Assembly: GCA_036505275.1 (NCBI GenBank)
Contig: DASXTS010000500.1
Span: 1 to 24,739 of the forward strand
DNA: 24,739 nucleotides
Origin: DASXTS01 sp036505275
Lineage (GTDB): Bacteria > Actinomycetota > Actinomycetes > Mycobacteriales > Pseudonocardiaceae
Direction: 5' to 3'
In this document: positions 15,830 through 22,774 of the stretch, piece by piece
Layout: every line of letters starts with the position of its first letter
Position numbering within the stretch: the stretch's first letter is position 1
The notes under the pieces: model-generated
Databases searched by the model: none
Seen by the model: the letters and a program-made list of their open reading frames with translations, nothing else
What the model was told of the DNA's origin: nothing
Position numbers and translations under genes: made by a program

Positions 15830-16068
15830 GCAGCGACACGCTGTCTGGCGCGCGGCTTGGCGAAATGCACCGGTCCCCTGGGTCGCTCGGGCTGATGTGG
15901 TCGAAGCCGGCCTGGTCCACGGCGTCTACTTATGCCCGGCGCCGTCCCGCGCGGTGCTGAACTCCACGACGCCATCGTGACGTTCCTCGCCAAGCGGCTC
16001 GCGGCCTGACGGCCATCTGTGCCGCGCCGGATTCTTCATGGAGCGCCCGAGGAGAGCTGGAGGCGGGG
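15830..16068. other. Intergenic with a possible third gene tail
   Basis: I see no full gene. A plus-strand frame ending in TGA at 16007-16009 reads GAELHDAIVTFLAKRLAA, which resembles the last helix of an alpha/beta-hydrolase. It is too short for a firm call. No terminator hairpin is obvious between this and the convergent HxlR gene end. Confidence 0.35.
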
Positions 16069-16527
16069 TCAGCCGTGAAAGAACAGGCCTCTGCCTACCA
16101 CTGGCTCGGTGTCGCGGTCGTTGAGCTCCTCGCCGCACTCCGAGCACACGACGTGTCCGTGCATGCGGTGGCCGCAGGGCTTGTGGAAGAGGTCGACGGG
16201 CGGCGCGGGGAGGCCGGTCCACTTGTTGCCCCACTCCATGAGTGCAACGTATGCGGGGAAGAGGTCATGTCCCTTTGGGGTGAGTCGGTAATGCTGGTAG
16301 GCACCCCCGTTCTCGTCGGGACGGCGCTCGAGGATGCCCTGTTCGATGAGCAGGTTGAGGCGGTCGATGAGGATGTTGCGTGCCAGACCGATTCCCTTTT
16401 GAAACTCCTCGAACCGGTGCGCTCCGTTGAACGCCTGGCGCAGGATCGGCCAGACCCATCGCTCGCCGAGTACCGCTGACGAGCGTGAGATCGCGCAGTT
16501 CACGTCCAGGAGTTCCGCGTGCTTCAT
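16069..16527 (-). CDS. HxlR-family transcriptional regulator with C-terminal Cys/His cluster
   Basis: 152 residues from the ATG at 16525-16527 (MKHAELLDVN). HxlR signature: Cys11 in VNCAISRSSAVLGERWVWPI, with the conserved N-terminal Cys and G-x-W helix, then FNGAHRFEEFQKGIGLARNI (recognition helix region) and the wing GAYQHYRLTPKGHDLFPAYV. An added tail, CGHRMHGHVVCSECGEEL (C118, H120, H123, H125, C128, C131), looks like a small metal-binding ribbon. Cys11 in this family can sense quinones, aldehydes or electrophiles. A 17-bp AGT-N11-ACT site lies 23-39 bp before its start and matches two sites at the PHA island promoters, so it probably regulates itself and the island. Confidence 0.9.
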   Translation of the reverse strand: MKHAELLDVNCAISRSSAVLGERWVWPILRQAFNGAHRFEEFQKGIGLARNILIDRLNLLIEQGILERRPDENGGAYQHYRLTPKGHDLFPAYVALMEWGNKWTGLPAPPVDLFHKPCGHRMHGHVVCSECGEELNDRDTEPVVGRGLFFHG

Positions 16528-16549
16528 GCCAGCAAGTGTAGTGCCACCA

Positions 16550-16566
16550 AGTTGCACTTCGCTACT
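16550..16566 (+). promoter_or_regulatory. Predicted HxlR operator at its own promoter
   Basis: AGTTGCACTTCGCTACT matches the island site AGTCGCATTTTGCTACT at 14 of 17 positions, all three differences being C/T changes, with AGT and ACT ends conserved. It sits 23 bp upstream of the HxlR start, overlapping where the promoter should be. Inference: autoregulation. Confidence 0.6.
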
Positions 16567-16724
16567 GGGCTAGCGTTGGGACACACGTAGATCACAAAGG
16601 GTTGCGCAGGCAGCATAACCAAGTTATCTCCTGGTCATGTGGTCAGCCGTGCGACAGATTCCTCCCGACAGCGATTCGCGATGGGCTGACTTGTTCTTCG
16701 ACCCGAGAAGTGGAGCCCGCTGCC

Positions 16725-16833
16725 ATGACTGACTCCCGTGAACACGTCGTTCGGCCGCCGCACAGTGTCGTACCCGGACCGGACCTCGATCGCATCATGG
16801 AGGACCTCCAGAAGGGCGAGGCAGTGTGGGCGG
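16725..16833 (+). pseudogene. Possible aldehyde dehydrogenase N-terminal fragment
   Basis: From ATG at 16725 the frame reads MTDSREHVVRPPHSVVPGPD, LDRIMEDLQKGEAVWA. The L-x-x-x-x-x-x-L-x-x-G-x-x-x-W-A pattern resembles the first helix of aldehyde dehydrogenases before the P-x-x-x-R-I segment, which is missing. The match then stops. The assignment is weak and rests on memory of the family pattern. What is clear is that a protein-like start is cut off after about 36 codons. Confidence 0.35.
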
Positions 16834-17013
16834 GCTCTGACGCCCGACAAGATGGCCAAGCTCGCACCAGGGGAGGCGTATTTGTGGTCCAGCAAGGCCA
16901 CCGACGTATCGATCAGCGAGGGCGCCCAAAGGATCCGATGCCGGCCCCGGATTACTAGGCACGGCGGACGGCCACCTGAGCCGCCGGAGGGTGGGTTGCG
17001 CCTGGCTCGGTAA
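16834..17013 (+). pseudogene. Fragment resembling the C-terminus of a mobile-element ATP-binding protein
   Basis: In another frame than the preceding fragment the sequence reads LTPDKMAKLAPGEAYLWSSK, ATDVSISEGAQRIRCRPRIT, RHGG and runs to a stop at 17013. I recall LAPGEAYxWSSKATD ... IRCRPRxTxHGG as a tail motif of HerA/FtsK-like ATP-binding proteins on actinobacterial mobile elements. I cannot verify this. No Walker motifs are present, so only the end of the gene survives. Confidence 0.4.
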
Positions 17014-17170
17014 CCCGCCAAGCACCGCCGCGGGTCGCCGCCACAGCTCCCGCGTGCCTGCAAATCCCCTGGTCAGCGCCTGCATGTGGCAACGGATCGG
17101 ACTGCGATCTCCGGACCCTCGACGTGCACGGGGCGGTTCGCATGCTGACACGTTAGGCCCACCCCTTTCA

Positions 17171-17186
17171 CCAGCGCAAACGCTGG
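17171..17186 (+). other. Perfect inverted repeat upstream of integrase relic
   Basis: CCAGCG-CAAA-CGCTGG is a 6-bp stem with a 4-base loop. It lies 43 bp before the integrase-like GTG and after fragments of other genes. It could be a terminator stem, an arm site or chance. No T-run follows. Confidence 0.4.
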
Positions 17187-17228
17187 ATTCATGATCTGAT
17201 TAGTCGATCACTGACGGCGAGTAGATGC

Positions 17229-17760
17229 GTGGCGAAAGCACCTGTGGAGCGTCGTCGCCGCGGTACGATCTGCCGGCGCTTGCAACTCCGTCCAGGTGCT
17301 CATCCATGCCGGCGTCGACCCTCTCACCGGCCAGCGCATGTACCTGTCGGAGTCGACCTCCGACGACGCCGCGGCTCAGCGCATACTCAACCGCCTCGTC
17401 GCCCAGGTCGACGAGCAGCGCCACGCCAAGATCAAGGCAACCTTCCGCGCCGCCACGGAGGCACGGCTGCGCGTCCACGAGGTCGAGGCCACCACTCGCG
17501 AGGGCTACGAGGCCTGCGCCTCTACCCGGCGTTCGGCGACGAGCCCGTCGGCAAGATCAGCGCCCGGCTACTCGAGGAGCTGTACGCCCAGCTGCGCCGC
17601 CGCCGGGCACGGTGCGACGGCCGCTCCTTCATCGAGCACCGCCAGCCCGGCCCGCACGAATGCCGCGTGGTGATGCACCGGCGACCGCCGGGCCGCGCTC
17701 CAGCTGGTAGCCCACCCGCCACACGACTGCGCCGGTAGGGGCTGCACGATCATCGAGTGC
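17229..17760 (+). pseudogene. Tyrosine recombinase (integrase), N-terminal relic with frameshifts
   Basis: From the GTG at 17229 the frame reads MAKAPVERRRRGTI. After a shift near 17275, the frame of 17296 reads NSVQVLIHAGVDPLTGQRMY, LSESTSDDAAAQRILNRLVA, QVDEQRHAKIKATFRAATEA, and EVEATTREGYEA. After a second shift near 17515, the frame of 17229 resumes with LYPAFGDEPVGKISARLLEE, LYAQLRRRRARCDGRSFIEH. This is the arm-type-binding and SAM-like core-binding part of the actinobacterial phage/ICE integrases. The C-terminal catalytic domain (Arg, HxxR, Tyr) is absent, and the ArsR promoter begins instead. It cannot recombine DNA. Confidence 0.85.
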
Positions 17761-17773
17761 GGGCCGCACGAGC

Positions 17774-17807
17774 TTGCGCTCACTTTATTCGTAAGTCTAT
17801 ACTTACG
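17774..17807 (+). promoter_or_regulatory. Promoter with overlapping ArsR operator
   Basis: TTGCGC (17774-17779) and TATACT (17798-17803) are separated by 18 bp, a good sigma70-type pair. CGTAAGT-CTAT-ACTTACG (17790-17807) is a perfect inverted repeat with 7-bp arms covering the -10 box. The ArsR GTG at 17812 would be only a few bases from the transcript start, so the message is probably leaderless. This is the expected layout for ArsR autorepression. Confidence 0.75.
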
Positions 17808-17811
17808 GTTT

Positions 17812-18149
17812 GTGGAGGCTTACGGAGAGGTCGTCTTGCGCCTGCTCGGCGACCCGAGCCGGCGGGCCATCGTCGAGTGACAGTCGACCTGCTGGCTCGG
17901 CGGCCGAGCTCCGTGGGCAAGTTGGCGAAGCAGCTGTCGATCAGCCGGCCGGCGGTGTCCCAGCACCTCCGCGCGCTCAAGAACGGCGGCCTGGTGGTCT
18001 CGCACACCGTTGGCACCCGCCACATCTACCGGGTCAACCCGGACGGCGTCACCGCCCTGCGGGCCTGATTGGACCGGGTGTGGGACGAGGCCCTCACGGC
18101 TTTTCAGAAGGCCGCCGAGGCGGCCCCCTTCGACGAACAGGAGCAATGA
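17812..18149 (+). pseudogene. ArsR-family regulator with frameshift and nonsense codon
   Basis: From the GTG at 17812 the frame reads VEAYGEVVLRLLGDPSRRAI, VE, then TGA. The protein continues in the frame of 17757 as VDLLARRPSSVGKLAKQLSI, SRPAVSQHLRALKNGGLVVS, HTVGTRHIYRVNPDGVTALR, A, TGA, then LDRVWDEALTAFQKAAEA and DEQEQ, with a final TGA at 18147-18149. The winged-helix recognition region is intact. The internal TGA at 18066-18068 stands where family members have Trp, so a TGG to TGA change is likely. At least two lesions block full-length protein. It is the usual partner of the next gene, and its stop overlaps that gene's ATGATG. Confidence 0.8.
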
Positions 18150-18637
18150 TGAGCACCGCGTCCACGATCCCGGCTATATCCGGAACGGTCACCGTCGGCG
18201 TCCCGGTCGAGCGGGCGTTCGAGGTCTTCACTGCGTCATTCGATTCCTGGTGGCCGCCCGCCTACCACATCGGCCAGGCCGAGATGGCCGAGGCCGTGCT
18301 CGAACCACGGGTCGGCGGCCGGTGGTTTGAGCGCGGCGTGGACGGTAGCGAGGGCGACTGGGGTCAGGTCCTGGCCTGGGAACCGCCGCACCGGTTGGTC
18401 GTTACCTGGCAGATCAACGGCGAGTGGCACTACGACCCCGACCCTGACCGCGCCAGCGAGGTGGAGGTGACGTTCACGGCCAACGGGCCCGGGCAGACCA
18501 CCGTCCGGCTCGAGCACCGGAACCTCGAGCGGCTCGTCGGTGGCCAGGCGATGCGCGAAGCGATCGGTGGCGCCGGTGGATGGAACAGCGTGCTGGCGCA
18601 GTACGCAGACGCCGTGGCGCAACATGCCCAGAGATGA
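18146..18637 (+). CDS. SRPBCC/AHSA1-domain protein
   Basis: 163 residues from ATGATG at 18146-18151, overlapping the ArsR stop. The START/Bet v1-like fold of the AHSA1 type is recognisable: ITGTV-like opening SGTVTVGVPVERAFEVFTAS, FDSWWPPAYHIG, AEAVLEPRVGGRWFERGVDG, WGQVLAWEPPHRLVVTWQIN, EVEVTFTANGPGQTTVRLEH and a C-terminal helix GGWNSVLAQYADAV. Such proteins bind small hydrophobic ligands or act as polyketide-cyclase-like domains. In ArsR-SRPBCC pairs they are co-regulated and often respond to a toxic compound. The partner repressor is broken, so expression here may be constitutive. The gene itself is intact. Confidence 0.88.
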   Translation: MMSTASTIPAISGTVTVGVPVERAFEVFTASFDSWWPPAYHIGQAEMAEAVLEPRVGGRWFERGVDGSEGDWGQVLAWEPPHRLVVTWQINGEWHYDPDPDRASEVEVTFTANGPGQTTVRLEHRNLERLVGGQAMREAIGGAGGWNSVLAQYADAVAQHAQR

Positions 18638-18688
18638 CCTTAACGGCAGTCTTCGCACGCGAGTCGTAGGGACAGCACGTATGCCGAC

Positions 18689-19315
18689 GTGGCATTGATG
18701 AGTTTGGCGCGAGACGAACGGTCGGACTTGGCGGACTTTCTCAGGACGCTGTCTCCGCGGCAGTGGGAAGCGCAGAGCCTGTGCGCCGGTTGGCGGGTGC
18801 GCGACGTCGTGGCGCACGTCATCAGCTACGACGAGCTGGACCGACGCGCGCTGGTGCGACGGTTTGCGAAAGGGCTGCTTCGGCCAGGTGGGCCCAACGC
18901 AGTGGGGTTGCGGGAGTACGGCATGCGCAGCCCGGATGAGTTGTTGGCGCTGCTGCGGGCGCATCTGGAACCGACCGGACTGCCGGCCGCGTTCGGCGGC
19001 AGCGTCGCCCTGGTCGACGGGCTCATCCATCATCAGGACATCCGCCGACCGCTCGGAATGCCGCGCGCGATCCCCGCCGAGCGGATCCTGCCGGTGCTGC
19101 GACACACCTTGACCTCCCCGCGCTTGCTCGGATTCTGGCGTGTGCGGGGCCTGCGGCTGGCCGCCTCCGATCTCGACTGGTCGGTCGGCCGGGGCCCGGA
19201 GGTGCGGGGCCCGGCGGAGGCGCTGTTGATGGCGATCGCGGGCCGGCGCGGCGTCGCGGGCGAATTGACGGGTCCAGGAGTGGTGACACTCGCACGCCGG
19301 ATCGAAGGACCTTGA
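18689..19315 (+). CDS. DinB-superfamily / mycothiol-dependent maleylpyruvate isomerase-type protein
   Basis: 208 residues from GTG at 18689. An ATG at 18698 gives 205 residues and is equally possible, since no ribosome site is clear. The N-terminal four-helix-bundle pattern is present: LARDERSDLADFLRTLSPRQ, LCAGWRVRDVVAHVISYDEL and ALVDGLIHHQDIRRPLG. The WxVxDVxxH and HHxDIRxPLG His residues are those used to bind a divalent metal in the MDMPI_N family, which works with mycothiol, an actinomycete thiol. A C-terminal part (LRLAASDLDWSVGRGPEVRG) resembles the small SCP-like lobe. Function is probably a mycothiol-linked transferase or isomerase with unknown substrate. Confidence 0.82.
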   Translation: MALMSLARDERSDLADFLRTLSPRQWEAQSLCAGWRVRDVVAHVISYDELDRRALVRRFAKGLLRPGGPNAVGLREYGMRSPDELLALLRAHLEPTGLPAAFGGSVALVDGLIHHQDIRRPLGMPRAIPAERILPVLRHTLTSPRLLGFWRVRGLRLAASDLDWSVGRGPEVRGPAEALLMAIAGRRGVAGELTGPGVVTLARRIEGP

Positions 19316-19323
19316 CACCTTGG

Positions 19324-19345
19324 GGGCCCGGCGTTGAGCCGGCCC
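19324..19345. terminator. Hairpin between convergent genes
   Basis: GGGCCCGGC (19324-19332), loop GTTGA, GCCGGCCC (19338-19345) forms a strong GC stem with one bulged C. It lies between the DinB-like gene end (19315) and the TetR gene end (19400), where a shared bidirectional terminator is expected. No T-tract is present. Confidence 0.45.
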
Positions 19346-19399
19346 TGAGGCGAGGCGACTCCCCGCTCTGGGTGACCTCAGCGGTCGTCGATCAGTGGG

Positions 19400-20005
19400 T
19401 CAGTCGATGTGGGGTAGGGCTGCGTCGATCACCGCTCTGACGATCTTGCCTACCCGCTCGGCGGCCTGTCCGGGATCGGGTTGCCCGGCATCGAGCCAGC
19501 CGATGACCGCCTCGATAGTGATGGTGGGGATGATCCGGGCGGCCCAGTCCGACCATGGCCCGGGCGGGAGCCGTCTCGCCAGGTTGCGGCGGGCGACCTC
19601 GGCCGATCCGGCGGTGAGGCCGTCGACGACGTCGCGGAACTCTGGCTCGCGGGCGGCGTAGCGGAACAGCAGCCGGAAACCGTCGGGGTCCGCCGCGGCG
19701 GCCCGTAAGAGGGCCGGCAGCGCGTCGTCGCCGAAGTCGTCGGTGCCGACTGTGTCGGCGATGCGGTGGCACGCGCGGTCGAGCACGGCCCGGTAGAGGT
19801 CGGCCTTGGAGTCGAAGTGCCGGTAGAGGATGACCCGGGTGATGCCGGCCTCGGCAGCGACATCGTCGAGGTTGGTGGCGGCGTACCCGGCGCGCGCGAA
19901 GGCCCGGATGGCAGCGGCGAGGATCTGGTCACGCCGCTCGGCCCGGCGCAGGCGCCCGGACGGTGGCGCGCTGTTGCCGACTCGAGTTGCTGCCGTATCC
20001 GGCAC
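19400..20005 (-). CDS. TetR-family transcriptional regulator
   Basis: 201 residues, ATG at 20003-20005. The N-terminal DNA-binding domain is standard: RRDQILAAAIRAFARAGYAA, TNLDDVAAEAGITRVILYRH and FDSKADLYRAVL, with the helix-turn-helix at about residues 42-63. The C-terminal ligand-binding part contains GFRLLFRYAAREPEFRDVVD, typical of TetR_C domains of actinomycete regulators that respond to hydrophobic molecules. It is divergent from a cytochrome P450 gene with 89 bp between starts, a region that contains several palindromes. It probably represses the P450 and itself. Confidence 0.9.
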   Translation of the reverse strand: MPDTAATRVGNSAPPSGRLRRAERRDQILAAAIRAFARAGYAATNLDDVAAEAGITRVILYRHFDSKADLYRAVLDRACHRIADTVGTDDFGDDALPALLRAAAADPDGFRLLFRYAAREPEFRDVVDGLTAGSAEVARRNLARRLPPGPWSDWAARIIPTITIEAVIGWLDAGQPDPGQAAERVGKIVRAVIDAALPHID

Positions 20006-20016
20006 GGACCACCTCC

Positions 20017-20081
20017 GCTTGTCGACAAGCGAGTATACAAGTACTGTTGTTTACATCGTGATATACAAGCTTCTGTGTACC
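20017..20081. promoter_or_regulatory. TetR/P450 divergent operator region
   Basis: Three palindromic elements are visible. GCTTGTCGACAAGC at 20017-20030 is perfect over 14 bp. GTATACAA-N6-TTGTTTAC at 20033-20054 has 7 of 8 arm pairs. TATACA-N6-TGTGTA at 20062-20079 has 5 of 6. TATACAAG occurs twice in the same orientation (20034 and 20062), 28 bp apart, so near-identical half sites repeat on a spacing near three helical turns. These are probable binding sites for the adjacent TetR protein and overlap both promoters. Confidence 0.65.
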
Positions 20082-20094
20082 AGTGGAGGTTACG

Positions 20095-21270
20095 ATGACC
20101 GTGGCGGCCGAGCTGCCGTTCGAGCAACCGCGGCTGCTGCAGCCGGCGCCGGCGTTGCGGCTGCTGCAGGGGCGGGGTCCGATCCATCGGATCCGCACGG
20201 CGGTGGGTGACGAGGCGTGGCTGGTCACCGGGTATGACGAGGTGCGCCGGCTGCTCGATGACGATCGGCTCGGCCGGTCGCATCCGGCACCGGAGACGGC
20301 GGCGCGCACCGGAGAGTCCGCGCTGTTCGGTGGACCGCTGGGCAACTACGACACCGAACAGGCCGATCACCGGCGGATGCGGTCGCTGCTCCAGCCGCAT
20401 TTCTCGCCAGCGCGGATGCGTGCGCTTCGCCCGCGGATCGACGCCCTGACCGGCGAATTGCTCGATCAGCTCGCCGGCTGCGAGCGGCCGGCGGATCTGG
20501 TGGCCGCGTTGGCCCTGCCACTGCCGATCCTGGTGATCTGCGAGCTGCTCGGCGTGCCGAGCGAGGATCGCGCCCAGTTCCGCGGGTGGACCCAGCAGGC
20601 TGCCGACGTCCGTGACCGTGCCCGGTCCGAGCGTGGGCTGGCCGAGCTGTTCGGCTACGGGCAGGCACTGGTGGCCCGCAAGCGCAGGGCGCCCGGCGAT
20701 GACGTCATCTCCCGGTTGTGCGCCACCGAGGGTGTGGCCGACGACGAGATCGCCATGCTGTCCATGGCGTTGCTGTTCGCCGGCCACGAGACCACGGTTG
20801 TCGCCATCGGCATGGGAGCGCTGCAGCTGCTCAGCAACCCCGAGCAGTGGCGGCGGCTGCTCGACCACCCCGCGCGGATCGCGCGCGCGGTCGAGGAAAT
20901 CCTTCGTGCGCCCGGCCACGGTGGCGGCGGCATCCCGCGCTACGCCCGAACGGACCTGGTCATCGGGGACGCGCAGATCAAGGCGGGCGACCTCGTGCTG
21001 TTGGACAACGGCGCCGCGAACCACGACCTGGTTGCGTTCACCGAGCCGGACCGGTTCGACATCGACCGCAGTGGCCCCGCTCATCTCACCTTCGGCCACG
21101 GCGCCCGCTACTGCATCGGCGCGCCGCTGGCCCGCATCGAACTGCAGGCCGTCTTCGCCCAGCTCATTCCCCGCTTCCCGACCATGCGGCTCGCCGTGCC
21201 GATCGAAGAGCTGCGTGTCAACACCGACGTGCTCACCGGCGGTCTGGTCGAACTTCCGGTCTCCTGGTGA
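20095..21270 (+). CDS. Cytochrome P450
   Basis: 391 residues, ATG at 20095 with GGAGG eight bases upstream. Soluble bacterial P450 (class I) features are present: the I-helix LLFAGHETTVVAIGMGALQL with the acid-less A-G-H-E-T-T oxygen-binding groove, VEEILRAPGHGGGGIPRYAR (K-helix ExxR as EEILR), and the heme loop LTFGHGARYCIGAPLARIEL with axial Cys340. The N-terminus lacks a membrane anchor. An HRRMRSLLQPHFSPARMRAL block matches the C-helix heme-propionate motif. It needs a ferredoxin and reductase, neither of which is adjacent. The divergent TetR regulator suggests induction by a hydrophobic substrate. The poly-Gly stretch (GHGGGGIP) after the K-helix is unusual and may alter the substrate pocket. 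Confidence 0.93.
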   Translation: MTVAAELPFEQPRLLQPAPALRLLQGRGPIHRIRTAVGDEAWLVTGYDEVRRLLDDDRLGRSHPAPETAARTGESALFGGPLGNYDTEQADHRRMRSLLQPHFSPARMRALRPRIDALTGELLDQLAGCERPADLVAALALPLPILVICELLGVPSEDRAQFRGWTQQAADVRDRARSERGLAELFGYGQALVARKRRAPGDDVISRLCATEGVADDEIAMLSMALLFAGHETTVVAIGMGALQLLSNPEQWRRLLDHPARIARAVEEILRAPGHGGGGIPRYARTDLVIGDAQIKAGDLVLLDNGAANHDLVAFTEPDRFDIDRSGPAHLTFGHGARYCIGAPLARIELQAVFAQLIPRFPTMRLAVPIEELRVNTDVLTGGLVELPVSW

Positions 21271-21396
21271 GTCGAGGCCGGGTGGCGATGGCCGCGCGGA
21301 TGACGGGCAGGCACGATCGAGTGACGTCGTGGCCGGTCGCGTCCGGGATCCGCGCCGCGCTCGCCGGGTTCAGGGCGGCATTCGAGGCGGTAGCGC

Positions 21397-21545
21397 TCGA
21401 TGACGATGGCGCCCGGGACCCCGCCGTCTGCCAGCCGCTGGAACTGTGGGCCGGTACGAGAAGTTCCGCGTCGTGCAGCCTGTCTCGCAGGCGTTGGCGT
21501 GGTAGTCCAGGTAGATCGGCCCGCCGGCCAAGGCTGATGGGTCAT
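21397..21545 (-). pseudogene. Decayed start of a cysteine desulfurase
   Basis: An ATG at 21543-21545 overlaps the MFS stop (ATGA) as for a real operon gene. After a one-base frame change the sequence reads LAGGPIYLDYHANA. G-P-I-Y-L-D-Y-H-A is the N-terminal signature of NifS/IscS-type aminotransferases (YLDYHATTPVD). Beyond about 15 codons no family sequence can be followed, and the P450 gene end lies 270 bp away. The body including the PLP lysine and active Cys is gone. The remaining bases of 21271-21396 show nothing I recognise. Confidence 0.6.
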
Positions 21546-22774
21546 TGCGCTGCGGGTGGATGCGTTTCGTACATCCGGATCGCCACGACGAGTCCGGACG
21601 CAGCGGTGATTGCAGCGATGATCCAGACGGCCGCCCGGATGCCGAGAGCATCGGCGAGTATTCCGGCGAGGAGGGCGCCGACGGCGAATCCGCCGTCGCG
21701 CCAGAGCCGGTAGACGCCGACCGCGCGGGCTCGCCATGCCGGGTGCGCGACGTCGCCGACCACGGCCAGCAGGGTTGGGTACACCATTGCGGTTCCGACG
21801 CCGAGCAGGACGACCGCGGCCGCCCACAGCCCGAAGTCATCGACCGCGGCAACCAGGCCGAGGGCGCCGCCCTGCAGCAGCATGCCCGAGGTGATCAGGT
21901 GTTTGCGGCCGAGCCGGTCGGACATCGGCCCGGTGACGAGCTGCCCGAGGCCCCACACGGCTGGGTAGAGCGCGGCGAGCAGCCCGATCTGGCCCAGCGC
22001 CAACCCATGGCCTGCGAACAACACCGGGAACAGGCCCCAGGCGAGGCCGTCGTTGAGGTTGTTGACCATGCCGGCCTGGCTAGCGGCCGACAGCGCGGGT
22101 TCCCGGAGGCTGGTCAGCCGCAGGACGTCACCGGTGCGCAGTTCACCACCGAGGTCGCCGGACTCGTGCCGGGCATGGCCGTGCGTCTCGCGGACGACCA
22201 GCACGGACAGCCCGAGTCCGAGGCCGGCGTAGGCCAGGCCGACCAGGAACGGCGCGGGGCGCAGCCCGTAGGCGTCGGCGAGAAGGCCGGTGGCCATCGC
22301 GGTGGCGGCGACGGCGACGTATCCGGCCGCCTCGTTCAGGCCCATGGCCAGACCGCGCTGCTCGGGCCCGGCGAGGTCGATCTTCATAATCACGGTGGTT
22401 GACCAGGTGAGCCCCTGATTGATCCCGAGCAGCACGTTGGCGGCCACCACCCAGGTCCAGTCCGGCGCCCAGATGAGCAGCAACGGCACCGGCAGCCCGA
22501 TCAGCCAGCCGACGATGAGCACCGGCTTGCGGCCGAAGCGGTCGGACAGCGCGCCGGCGGCGAAGTTGGTGAGTGCCTTGGTGGCGCCGAACGCGAGGAT
22601 GTAGGTCAGCGCGCTGGTGTAGGCGGTGATGTGGAAGGTCTGTTCGGCCAGCAACGGCAGCACGGTGCGCTCTTGGCCGAGCATGCCGCCGACCAGCGCG
22701 TTCACGGCGACCAGCAGGCTGAATTGCGCGAGGTTGGCGCGCAGGCCGAGCCGCGGCGAGGCCGGGCGAGTCAC
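21542..22774 (-). CDS. MFS permease
   Basis: 410 residues, GTG at 22772-22774 overlapping the stop of the preceding gene (GTGA). About twelve hydrophobic helices are visible. The two halves each carry the MFS motif A: GALSDRFGRKPVLIVG after helix 2 and GPMSDRLGRKHLITSG after helix 8. ANVLLGINQGLTWSTTVIMK and EAAGYVAVAATAMATGLLAD mark helices 4-5. It lies inside a sulfur operon behind an ArsR-rhodanese regulator and an MBL-rhodanese protein. By context it could export sulfite/thiosulfate or another product of persulfide oxidation, or transport a sulfur compound. Sequence alone does not give the substrate. Confidence 0.9.
   Translation of the reverse strand: MTRPASPRLGLRANLAQFSLLVAVNALVGGMLGQERTVLPLLAEQTFHITAYTSALTYILAFGATKALTNFAAGALSDRFGRKPVLIVGWLIGLPVPLLLIWAPDWTWVVAANVLLGINQGLTWSTTVIMKIDLAGPEQRGLAMGLNEAAGYVAVAATAMATGLLADAYGLRPAPFLVGLAYAGLGLGLSVLVVRETHGHARHESGDLGGELRTGDVLRLTSLREPALSAASQAGMVNNLNDGLAWGLFPVLFAGHGLALGQIGLLAALYPAVWGLGQLVTGPMSDRLGRKHLITSGMLLQGGALGLVAAVDDFGLWAAAVVLLGVGTAMVYPTLLAVVGDVAHPAWRARAVGVYRLWRDGGFAVGALLAGILADALGIRAAVWIIAAITAASGLVVAIRMYETHPPAAQ

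Noticed and set aside
603..18149. All frameshifts being sequencing errors
   Set aside because: Genes from 5933 to 15267 and from 18146 to 24739 are long and intact, while lesions cluster in flanking fragments and co-occur with truncations that simple base errors cannot explain. Single homopolymer lesions still deserve checking in reads.
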